Positions 1 to 10,834 of a DNA stretch of 64,000 nucleotides are shown here, piece after piece. Each line of letters starts with the position of its first letter. Positions within the stretch are counted from its first letter, which is position 1. Both the position numbers and the translations under genes were made by a program. Under the pieces are notes generated by a model. The model made no database searches. It was not told the DNA's origin and saw only the letters and a program-made list of their open reading frames with translations. The DNA comes from Chaetoceros tenuissimus (lineage: Eukaryota; Bacillariophyta; Thalassiosirophyceae; Chaetocerotales; Chaetocerotaceae): positions 248,001 through 312,000 of the forward strand of contig BLLK01000046.1 of assembly GCA_021927905.1 (NCBI GenBank), written 5' to 3'.

Positions 1-245
1 ACACATCGTCATCAAGCAGCCAGCAGCCAGAAAGAAGCAGGAAGAAAGGAGAGCGAGCCGCCAGAAGAACGCTTTTTCGCTCGCTTCCTCTACCACTACT
101 CTGTTAGAAGTAGCTACTAAGTCAACTACTTGAAAGCAAATATCCTATAGAAGGGTTGAACATCATAGTGGGAAGAAATCAGAGACTACTAGCTACATGG
201 GCAGCGGTACAAGATTAGCTGTTCTAGTTTTGTTCTTTTTTTATT

Positions 246-2271
246 ATGACTCCTCCAAAAAGCCACCAGCATAATCGGAAAACTACTCCTGCTACGACAG
301 CTTCTTGGTCAAGAAGAACAGACGAGGAACAACGAGGAAGTTTGAATACCACAATCAACGTCGGCGATACATATCCCAAGAGTAATAATGATACTAGTAC
401 TGCTTCCGACACATACCCCAAGAAGAGGAATATTGATAGTAGTACTACTAGTAGTGCTTCTTCAAGCACCAATCACTTTGCGAATCCAGCAACCTGGCTT
501 GGTTCTTCATCGAACACCAGCATGATCAATGCCACGACCGCCTCTGACGGAAATTGGCAAGAAGGCCACCATCTTCCCTCCTCAAATTGGCAACATGAAT
601 ATACAGATCAGCAACAAGAAGATCTGCTAGGAGTCGCGAAACACCATCACCAGTTGCAAGAACAGGAAGAAGCAGAGAGAACGCATTATGGTACCACGAC
701 AGGGCCTGGTAGTAGTACCGGAGCACTCCTCCTCCAGAGAAACGAGGTTGATCTCGAGCATCAGAAGAGGATACAAGGATTTCCATCGCTCGATGCTGGT
801 ATCCCTAAAGCTCACCATGCTATTGATGTAATGAACTCTTCAGATAGGGATGCAAACTCGACTAAGAATCTACAACTGCTGCCTGATAAGCCTTCACACC
901 CATATGATTCACAATCCATTTCAAACGTTTCTGAATCTCCGAGAGATATAGAAAAGACATTAAAAGAACAGGCGAAAGAAGCCATCATCGAGAAGATGAA
1001 TGCATATTTCGAATCAAAGTATAATGCACAGGTAGCACACAAATTCCCTCAAAAGGTGAGAGATATTCTACAGTTTGTCTTTTTTATGTTATCTTCTCTC
1101 CGTGTTTTGGATATTCACGATTCGTTTTTGGAAAGCTATTTTATATTGTTGATTCTGGGCAGTATTCACATTTGATTCAATGGAATGATGATGGTGATGC
1201 ATTTCAAATAAAAAATGTAGATGCTTTTGTGAAAGGAGTCCTTTTGCAACTGTTTAGACAGACAAAATTTGAAAGTTTTCATAGAAAGGTGAATCAGCAT
1301 ATCTTTTTTTACTTGTCTTTTTGAAAGCACAACTACTCTTGCTCACACTTTTGAAATCCTTCTAGTTGAACAGGTGGCGCTTCTCGAAAGTCCGCAGACA
1401 AAGACATACATGGAGACACCCTTTCTTTCAAAAAGGACGACTTGATTTATGCACTCGAATCAAAGAAGGTTCCGCTTGGTCCTCATCAGCGCTTATAAAA
1501 AGCAATATTAAAGACGATCATATCAACATGAAACAGGAGATGTTTAAAAATCAACAAGATCAAGGGGATATTGGAATCATGAATCAAACTACTCAGCTAC
1601 CAGGGATCATGATGGACAGGAGTAATCCTACGCATTTGAACGATCATCCTTCCTCCTCAACACTTCCAGTCGCCAATGGTTTCATGCCTTATAGTGCTAG
1701 TGGCGCACCATCTCAACAGGTTTCTGGGAACGCGTATATACCAAGTTCGGCATTGAATCAACACATTTCCAACCAGCCAGTCTTACTGAGTAATACTATC
1801 CAAAACAATATACAATATAACAATAACCAGTCACAGCCAGCGATAAATCAGTGGAATTTCCACCAGCCAACATCATTTACTAATCAAACTTATATCGGTG
1901 CAAATCAAGAGAGGCATAACCTCACTTCCACAAGCAATCTGGGCACTACCGATTATGTCGCTATTCCAGTACAAGCACTGATGGGCAACATGCCAATTGG
2001 ATTACTACAAAATGCAACCGGTAGGATACAAGAAGTTCATAATTTCCCATTTGAAGTCTCAGGGCGACAGCAGAGTGACATGGGACTCACTCCCCACAAT
2101 GTAGATATTCAAAAAGAGTGGGAAGAGTTACCTCAAGAACAAGGGCTCAATAACAGATACAACGCCGATGGTAATTTTTATATCAACCATTCGACAACAA
2201 CGACGGCTTATCCGACACAGAGAGATGACAACGATGATAAAATCCGCTCTGATCAGCAAGCTGAAAAGTAA
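246..2271 (+). CDS. Heat-shock-factor (HSF) type transcription factor, three exons
   Basis: Exons 246-1055, 1136-1288 and 1366-2271 (622 aa), all joined in phase 0 with GT-AG ends. Splicing rebuilds one HSF DNA-binding domain at about residues 266-355: it starts with FPQKLFYIVDSG, runs through YSHLIQWNDDGDAF and VDAFVKGVLLQLFRQTKF, and has the recognition-helix core SFHRKLNRWRFSK followed by HPFFQKGRLDLC. HSF factors bind nGAAn elements in the nucleus and are strongly expanded in diatoms. About 265 low-complexity Ser/Thr/Gln/His-rich residues precede the domain, and an Asn/Gln-rich tail follows; both look disordered and could be activation regions. The acceptor at 1135 was preferred over one at 1162 because only it restores the missing start of the domain. 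A perfect GTAAGT overlaps the stop at 2269-2271, so one more short 3' exon cannot be excluded. Which class of HSF this is, and what it responds to, cannot be told. Confidence 0.87.
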
Positions 2272-2509
2272 GTCTAATAAGGGGATGATTAATTTTTTCA
2301 TGCGATAGAGTAAACATACGAAATAGAGGCTTATCATTTGTTTCATAAAATAATAGATTTTAGAGCTTGATACTTTGTTATAATTCTTCCTGACTCATTT
2401 CAAATTCAATAATCGTGCAAATTTTGATGATGTTGACACAGTCAGTCAGTGCACTTTTAAAAAGCTCTTTTCTACTTCAGTTTTTTTGGGTCCTTAATAA
2501 TAAAACAAA

Positions 2510-4936
2510 ATGGACAACGACAAAAGTTCAAGTATTGATTCTTGCCAAGTCGATAATAAAGAGAATTTTTCCTTGATTGTCCCAAGCAATTTTGACAAGG
2601 CACTCGCCTCTGGATATCTTCTTGACAATCTCTGTTTACCTTTTTTAGAAAAGACAAAACAAACGTCCATGCTTCGGTCTTCTCTCCACCTCACGTATGC
2701 AAAGAAGTTTACTTTGAGAGTATGTAATTTCTTAGAACAGCAAAAGAATGGAGTCCAACTCAAGGAAGTATCTTGCACACACGACGAAAAGGAATTAGAA
2801 TCTTTCGAACGAGTTGCTGTTGAGTGGAACCTAGCCCTTCGTGGTGTCATTGAAACCGAGCTCAATCAAAAACGAAAGAATAATCTTCCCCTGGGGGAAG
2901 TGGAATTTTGGAAAAGAAGAAATATTGTTTTGTCAGATATCATGGAACAAATCAAGAGTGAGAGAGTTCGAAACGTAATGAAGGAACTTACGAGACAATC
3001 CAAACTTTCGACTGTTGCAAAATTCAATGAAAACAGTTCCACTCTTTCCTCTTTATTCGTTGAATCGACAGAAAATGTTCGATTTCTGAAACCACTTGAA
3101 AGACATTTCCGTACTCTGAATGAAGGATCACTCTCATCTATTACGACTTCGGCGTTGCCTTCTCTTTTGGATTGTATGCGTCTGGTTTATGTCAGGGAAG
3201 AGCGTTTGTTGCCAATGCTCCTCAGTATTCGAGATCAGATCCTTGTTCGTGTATCTACCTTGATTCGACCTTCTGTCCTATTGAAAGACTCGAATTACAA
3301 TGAAGCGAAGGAAACGTTAGAGAATGTAAAAGCATTACTTGAATGCTTCAAAACATCTTATTCAACAACTCTCGAAAAAATTGATGGTAGCACACAGAGA
3401 AGACGTTGGGAGTTTGATCATATTACACTATTCCAAGCTACAGACTATATTGCTAGTGTATGTTCAAAGTTTATAGTCATTGTTGAGTCATTTGCCGAAC
3501 TGGCTTTGGTTGTTGCGAAGAGTGGTGATGAGGTCAAGAGCATGATGCAATCGATGGAAAGATTGAAAAGCAAATTTGTAGAGTCTCTTGATGCGTTTGA
3601 CTTTTTAGCAGTTGAGAGCTCGGCTCAGTTAGAAGAGACTGTGGACTTGTTTTGGCTGAATTTTGAACAAGTGGAAACAGAAATAAAGGAGGCATTTGAA
3701 AGGATTTTTGAACAATTTTCATCCTCTGAAAATGCCTTTCATTTCTATCAAAATGTCAGACGAACCAACGCGAGGGCTGAGAAACTTTTAGAAGGGAGAA
3801 GTAAAGATCTACTGAAACGATTCTGGGCCGAATTAGATGAAGCAATGTCTACCTTTCGAAGAGCGAAGGCCAATGCACCAAAAAGTAAAAGTGCAGGGTT
3901 GTTTTCGTCTTTATCAGATATCATTCAGCGTGTGGAGAAACCTTTTGTTCTACTTGACAAAGATGGTGAAATTTTGGATAGCCCAAGGGGAATAAGTTTG
4001 CGACTCAGGTATGAGCAGTTAATAAAAGATGTCGTTGTCTTTAAAGAAGATTCTTTTCGTGAATGGGTGTTGGACGCAAAAGAATGCATTGAAGAAGGCC
4101 TTCGACGGCCTTTGTTGAGAAGAGTTATAGATAAAGACTCTCAACTGGCTATAGTCCAGACAAACTTTTCTCAAAGTTTGAAGAACGTATTGGAAGACAC
4201 ATCGAGATTTCTCGAACTTGGCTTTCATGTACCACAAACAATTGTATCATTATCTCGACATCTTGAGAGATTTAATAGGTATGAGTTTGATTTGAAGAAG
4301 ATTGTTCATGCTTACAACAGCATGGTGCAAAGTCTAACAAAAACGGAGAGAGTAATTTTGGAAAAGGAACTGACAACCTTGGATAAAGACTTTACTAGTG
4401 AAATGGAGACATGCAATTTGAAATCTCAACTTGTTGAACCATGTATTACTCAAGCGAGAAAATGCTTGGATACTTTCCGATCCAATTTGCTCATGAAAAG
4501 AAAAGTACTGAAGCAGACGAATAATATTCTCAAGTCTTTAGAATGTTACAACCTACTCCAAACAACAAAAAGAGAGAGTATAGAAGCAGCCATTACGAGG
4601 AACGGACAAAATTTTTCGGCTCTTCTTCAGGAGCTAACTTCTCATCTAGAAAATTTAGAAGAGGAAGATTCTTCTATCCTATACGACCTATTCTTGAAGA
4701 AAATATACAACGCATGTTTCGAATGTGCTGCAAGGTCAGTGCTGTCTATACTATATCTTGACAGTAAAAGTTCGAAGGTACCCAGGGATCGAATCGTAAA
4801 AGAAATCTTCACTGCTTTTTCGACAAATATTCTTGAACCAAAGACCAATCCAATTGAAAATGCAATCACTTATAAGCAGCTTTTACTTGCAGACCCATCT
4901 ATCAAGACATTGGTGGAGTCGGTATTATCAAATTAG
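2510..4936 (+). CDS. Dynein heavy chain tail (DHC_N1) protein without motor
   Basis: Single exon, 808 aa, ATG at 2510. From about residue 130 the protein matches the N-terminal tail region of dynein heavy chains: EVEFWKRRNIVLSDIMEQI (129 onward), the FLKPLERHF block near 193, and WEFDHITLFQATDYIASVC near 302. This region normally dimerises heavy chains and carries intermediate chains. Full heavy chains exceed 4000 residues and continue with a linker, six AAA modules and a stalk; here the frame closes after 808 residues, and the next gene, 490 bp on, is unrelated. The rest of the protein is mainly helical. I see no stop or frameshift inside the tail. It may be a genuine tail-only adaptor or inhibitor, a gene split from a motor encoded elsewhere, or a recent truncation. 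Family assignment is firm; the function as a lone tail is unknown. Confidence 0.82.
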   Translation: MDNDKSSSIDSCQVDNKENFSLIVPSNFDKALASGYLLDNLCLPFLEKTKQTSMLRSSLHLTYAKKFTLRVCNFLEQQKNGVQLKEVSCTHDEKELESFERVAVEWNLALRGVIETELNQKRKNNLPLGEVEFWKRRNIVLSDIMEQIKSERVRNVMKELTRQSKLSTVAKFNENSSTLSSLFVESTENVRFLKPLERHFRTLNEGSLSSITTSALPSLLDCMRLVYVREERLLPMLLSIRDQILVRVSTLIRPSVLLKDSNYNEAKETLENVKALLECFKTSYSTTLEKIDGSTQRRRWEFDHITLFQATDYIASVCSKFIVIVESFAELALVVAKSGDEVKSMMQSMERLKSKFVESLDAFDFLAVESSAQLEETVDLFWLNFEQVETEIKEAFERIFEQFSSSENAFHFYQNVRRTNARAEKLLEGRSKDLLKRFWAELDEAMSTFRRAKANAPKSKSAGLFSSLSDIIQRVEKPFVLLDKDGEILDSPRGISLRLRYEQLIKDVVVFKEDSFREWVLDAKECIEEGLRRPLLRRVIDKDSQLAIVQTNFSQSLKNVLEDTSRFLELGFHVPQTIVSLSRHLERFNRYEFDLKKIVHAYNSMVQSLTKTERVILEKELTTLDKDFTSEMETCNLKSQLVEPCITQARKCLDTFRSNLLMKRKVLKQTNNILKSLECYNLLQTTKRESIEAAITRNGQNFSALLQELTSHLENLEEEDSSILYDLFLKKIYNACFECAARSVLSILYLDSKSSKVPRDRIVKEIFTAFSTNILEPKTNPIENAITYKQLLLADPSIKTLVESVLSN

Positions 4937-5429
4937 ACTGCTTGAGTGCAAACTTTTCTTGAATGAAAAATACCAATATTGGAAAGGAGTCAAGTTTTAC
5001 ATCATCTAAAACTTCTCTAGGGCTCTCTTTGGATAAAATAAGCAGAAATAGACAGAATAAAGAAAAGAACTAATTTGGTATTTCATCATTGGATCGCCGG
5101 AAATTTCATCTTTCTTTCAATCTTCATATTTTCGCTATTTTGGTTTTAGATTCTAACTTTGACAATGCGAATGCTTTTTCGACCTACCTATCCTACCTTT
5201 TGGTGCACCTACCTATTGGCCTTTGCCTCTTTCCTCTTTCCTCTTTCCTCTTTCCTCTTTCCTCTTTCCTCTTTCCTCTTTCACATCATCATATCCAATA
5301 TCATCATACATCATACTCGTATCATCATCATTTCAAAGAATAACATCTATCATTCATCTTCATCGTACACCATCTTATTCATCATAAACGAAGGCCTTCC
5401 AGTGTGTGCCTAACAACAGAATCGGTTTG
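4937..5429. other. Intergenic region upstream of the first QSOX gene
   Basis: Between the dynein-tail stop and the first supported ATG of the QSOX gene. It holds a 7-bp tandem repeat (5226-5281) and a stretch near 5390-5402 ending in TTCCAG that could be a splice acceptor. An upstream exon carrying a signal peptide may lie here, but I could not define one. Confidence 0.5.
5226..5281 (+). repeat. Tandem repeat (CCTCTTT) x 8
   Basis: Eight exact copies of the 7-mer CCTCTTT, a pure pyrimidine tract on the + strand. It lies about 150 bp before the first QSOX start codon, in the promoter, 5' UTR or a leader intron. Copy number in such repeats usually varies between strains. Confidence 0.95.
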
Positions 5430-7380
5430 ATGTATATTCCCAACACAGAAGATTGGAAAAAGGAAGAGTTACAACAAACTCTTTATCAAAGAGAAACAAA
5501 CCTTACATATGTACGAATAGTTCATGAATTGCATCTAACGAAAAAACCTTCGCCTACAAAGGGGGAGAAGGAGGCTACAATAGCGAATACAGCAACAAAA
5601 GATGGCGAAGAAGACGAAGTTCAGGAAGACAACTACCTAGATCTCGACCTTTCAGGAGGTCAGATACAAATAGTAGAATTCTATGCTCCTTGGTGGTGAG
5701 AAGCAAATGATATCTTTTTGACTGTTTCATTTTTCTTGACTGCGGTGAATCTCATAAATGCATTTTGATCTTGTCATAGCCCACATTGTCAACATTTTGC
5801 TCCTCATTATGTAAAACTTGCAAACCAAACCAAACATCAAGCAATTTCTCAAGAAATTACATTCAATGCCATATCTTGTACCTTGTATCAAGAAGTTTGT
5901 GAGTATTATGAAATAGAAGGGTACCCAACGGTGTTTGGTTGGAAAGAAGGTACTGATTTTGCAGATATGAAAAAACGCGGTATCATGTTGAATGAAGAAG
6001 GAGAGCCAAATCCTATAAGCATAGGCGAAGACCTAGGATTTGATTTAGCGCAGGACAAAGTGGTATATGATAGAGCTGAAAGTCGTTTTTCAAATAGTGA
6101 GGATCAGCGCCAGTACCTGAAAGATAAAATTCAAAGGGGCATAAATTTAGCAAAAGAGAAAGTTGAAAACTTTGAGTATGACTTTGATATTAACGAAATT
6201 TACCACAATGCAGCTGCATCACTTTGTTTTTTGTTGAAAACTGCGGTTTTCTCATCGTCCAGGAAGGGATTGACGACTTATCGAAAGGAAGTGCTACATG
6301 AATTCTTGCAATTGGTAGATTGGGCAACTCCCGAGGCGTGGGATTTCAAAAGAATAATGGTGCGAGATTTACTTCAAAACTATGAAGAAGTAATGTCTGG
6401 TGGAAAGACTAGTTTAGAAAATTTTGTATTGAGATATCAAAAGTCAACCTTCAAAACAGGCAAAAGGAAAGAAGAACTATTATGGGGACATCTCAACGAA
6501 AAACCATATCGCAAACGTCAAAAGCAATTATTGAACAAGTCAGGTCTTGGTGCAGAACATGGTAAAAGCAAAGAATTGACGGATGCTGCTGTTGCAAAGG
6601 AGCATGCAGGCTGGACGCCCCAATGTACTCACTATGAACCTTCCACGAATGCAGGTTATACATGTGGTCTTTGGAATTTATTTCATATTCTAACAGTGGG
6701 CGCAACGCAAAAGGATAATCAATTTTATGGATTTCATTGCGGATACTTTACCTCGTCAAAGGATGTTGCGGCTACTATCAGGAACTTCATTGCAGAATTC
6801 TTTCGATGTGAAGTTTGTAGAAGTAATTTTCTCAAAATGTACGAAGGTTGCGGCCGTGATCACTGTCATCGCTTAGATGACACACTCCCTCTAGATCTAG
6901 AAAAACCTTCTAAAGAAATCTCTCTTTGGTTATTTGAAGTCCACAATGCTGGTAAGTTTTCTTTATCTTTTGTTTCGTCTGTTGTGTACATGTTCATGAG
7001 AACACTAATTTTTGCTCTTTTGCTTAGTGAATGAACGACTTTTGAGAGAGTGGGCAGAAAGAGAGCGGCGAGTATTCAGTAGTAGAGAGCGCAAAGACTC
7101 AAAATTTCCAACTCCAAAACAATGTAAGAGTTGCTGGCTGGATGATGCCAATGAAGTTTGGGACCCCAGTGCAATCGTAAAATTTTTGGAGCGCTTTTAC
7201 TGGCCATCCACTTCGCAAATTCACTTGCGCCATTTGGAATTAGATCAGCATGAAGCATCCCCTTTATTTCAACAAGCCCTTGGATTTGTATTGCTACCAA
7301 CATTATGCATCATTTTTCAATTTGTGAAAAGATATGTAAAGCAAGTGTTACGAAACCCTCCGACAAGTAAGTTGGAGTAG
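5430..7380 (+). CDS. Quiescin-type sulfhydryl oxidase (thioredoxin + Erv/ALR), copy 1
   Basis: Exons 5430-5695, 5780-6951 and 7028-7380 (596 aa). QSOX enzymes form disulfides in secreted proteins and pass electrons through an FAD-bound Erv domain to oxygen. Seen here: a thioredoxin-like domain with active site CPHC (EFYAPW-CPHCQHF), whose first Cys codon is split by intron 1; then the Erv/ALR signature YTCGLWNLFHILTVGA; the proximal CxxC in FFRCEVCRSNF; a shuttle-type CKSC; and a C-terminal membrane segment (LGFVLLPTLCIIFQFV) followed by a basic tail. So it is probably anchored in the ER/Golgi membrane with its domains in the lumen. The visible start gives no signal peptide, unlike the two paralogues, so a leader exon upstream is likely missing from this model. 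Paralogues lie at 14618 and 16881. Confidence 0.85.
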
Positions 7381-7464
7381 ATCTCTACACTAGGGGACAT
7401 TAAACTATGATTAACATAGAACTTACAATAATTTAGGAACAAAATATTTATTGTGACCCAAGAT

Positions 7465-10400
7465 TTACTCCTCTACACCATAATATGCTTGAAGCAGAAT
7501 TTCCTTCAATTCTGGAATCATTGGGAATCTTGGGTTTGCAGGAGTACATTGGTCATCAAATGCGTCTTCCGCAAGCTGATCAATTTTCTCCAAAAAGACT
7601 GCTTCATTCACATTTGCAGCCTTAAATGTCAATGGCATGTCCAACTTCTTCATCAAGTTAAGAATCATAGCGATTAGACCATCTACATCATGATTAGGAG
7701 CACCAATACGCTTCGCAATTTCTCCATACCGTTCATGAGACACAGCCTGGATATAGCCTGGATAAATTGCCATTCTGTGGAGAAATTACAAAAGAATTGA
7801 GATACTGTTGATAATTTCTATGATGATTGTAGTTATAACGTACCTAGTTGGTTTCTTGTCTGCATTGTATCTAATGACATGCTGCAATAGTATTGCGTTT
7901 GTAAGTCCATGAGGAAGATGAAACTCTGCTCCGACCTTATGGGCCAAAGAATGATTGATACCCAAAAATGCATTGCTAAATGCTATTCCCGCCAAAGTAG
8001 ACCCTCTATGAACACAATCTCTTGCTTTTGCTGTTCCTTCCTCATAACTCTCGACGAGGTTCTCGAAAAGTAATTCCAATGCTTCCAATCCGTGCATCTT
8101 GGTGAAGTCATTTTGAGCAACTGATACATAAGACTCAATTGCATGGGTGATGGCGTCTACACCAGCATTCGCAACCAAAGATTTTGGTAATGTATCGCAA
8201 AGAGTACTATCACAAATAGCTATGTCTGGTGTAAGCTTATACGAGGCAATTGGAAACTTATGTCCAGAATCATCTGTAATCACTGTGAATGGTGACACCT
8301 CACTCCCGGTCCCTGACGTAGTTGGAATCGTCACAAGCCGGCGAATTTTTGAGCCGAGGTAGGGAAACTTAACAGTTCTTTTTCTAAGCTCGATGAATCT
8401 CGAAGCAGCTTCTGGCAATGTGAGTTCTGGATGCTCGTAACTCAGCCGAATCATCTTTGCGGCATCAATAGGACTTCCACCTCCCAATGCAATCATTAGG
8501 TCTGGCTTAAATCTCTCACATGCTTCTACACCCTCGCGAATACATTCCATGTCTGGATCGGCATGAGTGTCGAGGAACTCGTCAACTTCAAATCCTTGAC
8601 TCCTGAGATTGTTGGCTACTCGATCCACATATCCTAATTTCTTGTTAATCCTTCCACTAACAATCATCACTCGTTGATCCTTCTCCCCATTTGCATATGT
8701 TTTACCACATTCTCTTAGCCCTTCTTCGAGACAACCACGATTGAAAAAGATGCGTCCTGGTAAATTGAACCATTCAATATGCTCCTGTCTTTCGGCAACA
8801 CTGACAAGATTGATAAGATGAAGAGGCCCCACATTATTAGAAACGCTAGAACCAGCTAGTGTCCCTACTCCGATGCTAAAAGACGGGTCTATTTCAAAAT
8901 TAAAAGCACTGCCAATTGCAGCGAGAGATGTTGGAGAATTGACCAACACACGACCAACTGGTACGCTCTTTACAAAAGTTGATTCGCGTTCTTTGGCAAC
9001 TTTTGAATCAGCATTTGTATAAAATCCTGCAGTATGTCCAATACCTCCATTGTTCACTAGCTTATTACAAAGGCCGAGAGCCTCATCGAAGTCATCTGCT
9101 CTATACATTGAAATAATTGGCGCTAGCTTCTCGTGAGAGAATGCATAATCTGGCCCAATAGCATGTTTTTCCTCCTCAGTTGCTAAAATAATTGTATGTT
9201 CTGGAATTGTTGCAATATCAATTCCAGCTAGAGCTGCGATTTCCAGAGCTGTCTGACCAACTACATCTGGATTAATTCTGCCATCCTTTCTCATGACTTT
9301 TTCGAGCTTTTCTCTGTCTTCACCATAAACAAAATGGACCCCACGATCAATGAATTTCTGCTTGAATTCATCGTAAACTGCGTCCACAACCACGGCACTT
9401 TGTTCTGAAGCACAAATCATACCGTTGTCAAATGTCTTTCCTGACACAATTCCTCCTACAGCTAGGTTCAAGTCTGCTGTCTCATCAACAAGAACTGGCG
9501 CATTTCCACTGCCCACTCCGATGGCTGGTTTTCCTGAAGAATAGGAAGCTTTGACAATTCCTGGCCCTCCAGTAGAGAGTATCAGTCTCACTTCATCAGA
9601 TTTCATCACTGAATTGCTTTCTTCCATACTAGGATGTCCAATCACTTGAAGCCAACCATTTGGAGCACCAGCCTTCTCTCCTGCCTCTTGACAGATGCGG
9701 ACAGTTTCAGAGGAAGCTCTAGAAGCCCTAGGATGTGGGAGAAAGATCCCAGCATTTCTTGTCTTTGCCATCATGAGAGCTTTGGCAATAACTGTCGATG
9801 TTGGATTCTGAACAATAAGAGAAGAGAGTAGAATTAGAAAGATCAGGCATATAACTATAGAAACTGCACTTCATATACTCACTGTGACTGGAGTGAGACA
9901 GCAAATGGGTCCTACAGGATAAGCATATGTGGTTATCCCGTGATATTTATCTTCATGAATGATTCCACATGTCTTTGCTTTGGCATAACGATCATGAATA
10001 AGCTCAGCAGCTAGACCATTCTTCAAAACCTTATCTTCGAGTTGGCCCATTCCAGTTTCTTCTCGTGCCATTTTTGCAAGAGGTAGACGATGCATGTTCA
10101 CCTCTCTAGAAATGGCGTCAAAAATTCTATCAGCATCTTCCTGAGAAAGTTTTGCGAACTCTTCTTGAGCTGTTTTCATTTCATCAAGCTTTACTTGATG
10201 TTCTGGTTTGATTGGGAACTCTTTTGGTTCCACCTTCTTGGGTTGAGGGAGAACATCTTTCGGCTGCTGTTTCTCAATCACATCTTTGATGGCTTGATCT
10301 GATAAGGATTCGTCAGCATCTTTAGCGATAATCTTTTCCATGGAATGCGAATCTTCCTTTGTGCTTCTGAACAATGTTCTTTCACCATGTTTATGTGCAA

Positions 10401-10506
10401 TGCGAGTTACAGAAGAGGTAGAAGAACATGGAACGAATGCAGATGTTAACAAACTCTTTTCCTCAATGAGAGTAAGGAATAGAATTGCAATCTGTTGAAA
10501 CTTCAT
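7465..10506 (-). CDS. adhE: Bifunctional acetaldehyde-CoA/alcohol dehydrogenase (AdhE)
   Basis: Minus-strand exons 10506-9883, 9807-7844 and 7774-7465 (965 aa). AdhE reduces acetyl-CoA to acetaldehyde and then ethanol with NADH, a fermentation route. The first half is a CoA-acylating aldehyde dehydrogenase: it starts near residue 102, has the helix LPLAKMAREETGMGQLEDKV, and the catalytic Cys in FDNGMICASEQ (about C340). The second half is an iron-type alcohol dehydrogenase: GGGSPIDAAKM, TSGTGSEVSPFTVI, and the metal-site histidines in NHSLAHKVGAEFHLPHG. About 100 residues precede the bacterial-type start: a hydrophobic stretch and then LLTSAFVP, which fits the diatom ASAFAP signal/transit cleavage motif, so plastid import is plausible; a mitochondrial location is the alternative. 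The exon joins are clean (phase 0, then phase 2). No catalytic residue appears to be missing. Confidence 0.95.
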
Positions 10507-10834
10507 TTTACTTTTTTCTCAATTAGTTTTGTTATTTATGTTTATGGTACCAAGAAAGAAGAAGAACAAGAGGAACATCTTTCTTAGTAGGCTTCTTTTT
10601 CCTAGGGTTCGGGTTCTCAAATAATGTTATAATGATATCTCCATTGGATTAGGATGTGTCATAACTAGCTATCTATATAGCTAGACATGATAAAGAAAAC
10701 GTTGAAAACCAAAATTGAAAATTCCCAGCCCACGCTCACATTTCAGCTCGCTTTGCGAACTCTTTACAATTATGGCGCAATTTTGATCAACGAACTATTT
10801 CGTAAGTGCTATACTTATACGAAAAGCAACACCT
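10507..10834. promoter_or_regulatory. Shared divergent promoter region of adhE and the histidine phosphatase
   Basis: 328 bp between two start codons facing away from each other, so both promoters must lie here. It contains a 20-nt inverted repeat, CTAGCTAT-ctat-ATAGCTAG, at 10665-10684. No other element is recognised. A role for the palindrome is inference. Confidence 0.5.

Noticed and set aside
2264-2345. Possible extra intron at the end of the HSF gene (GTAAGT at 2269)
   Set aside because: The in-frame TAA overlaps the donor and any following exon would end almost at once; the simpler stop at 2271 was kept.
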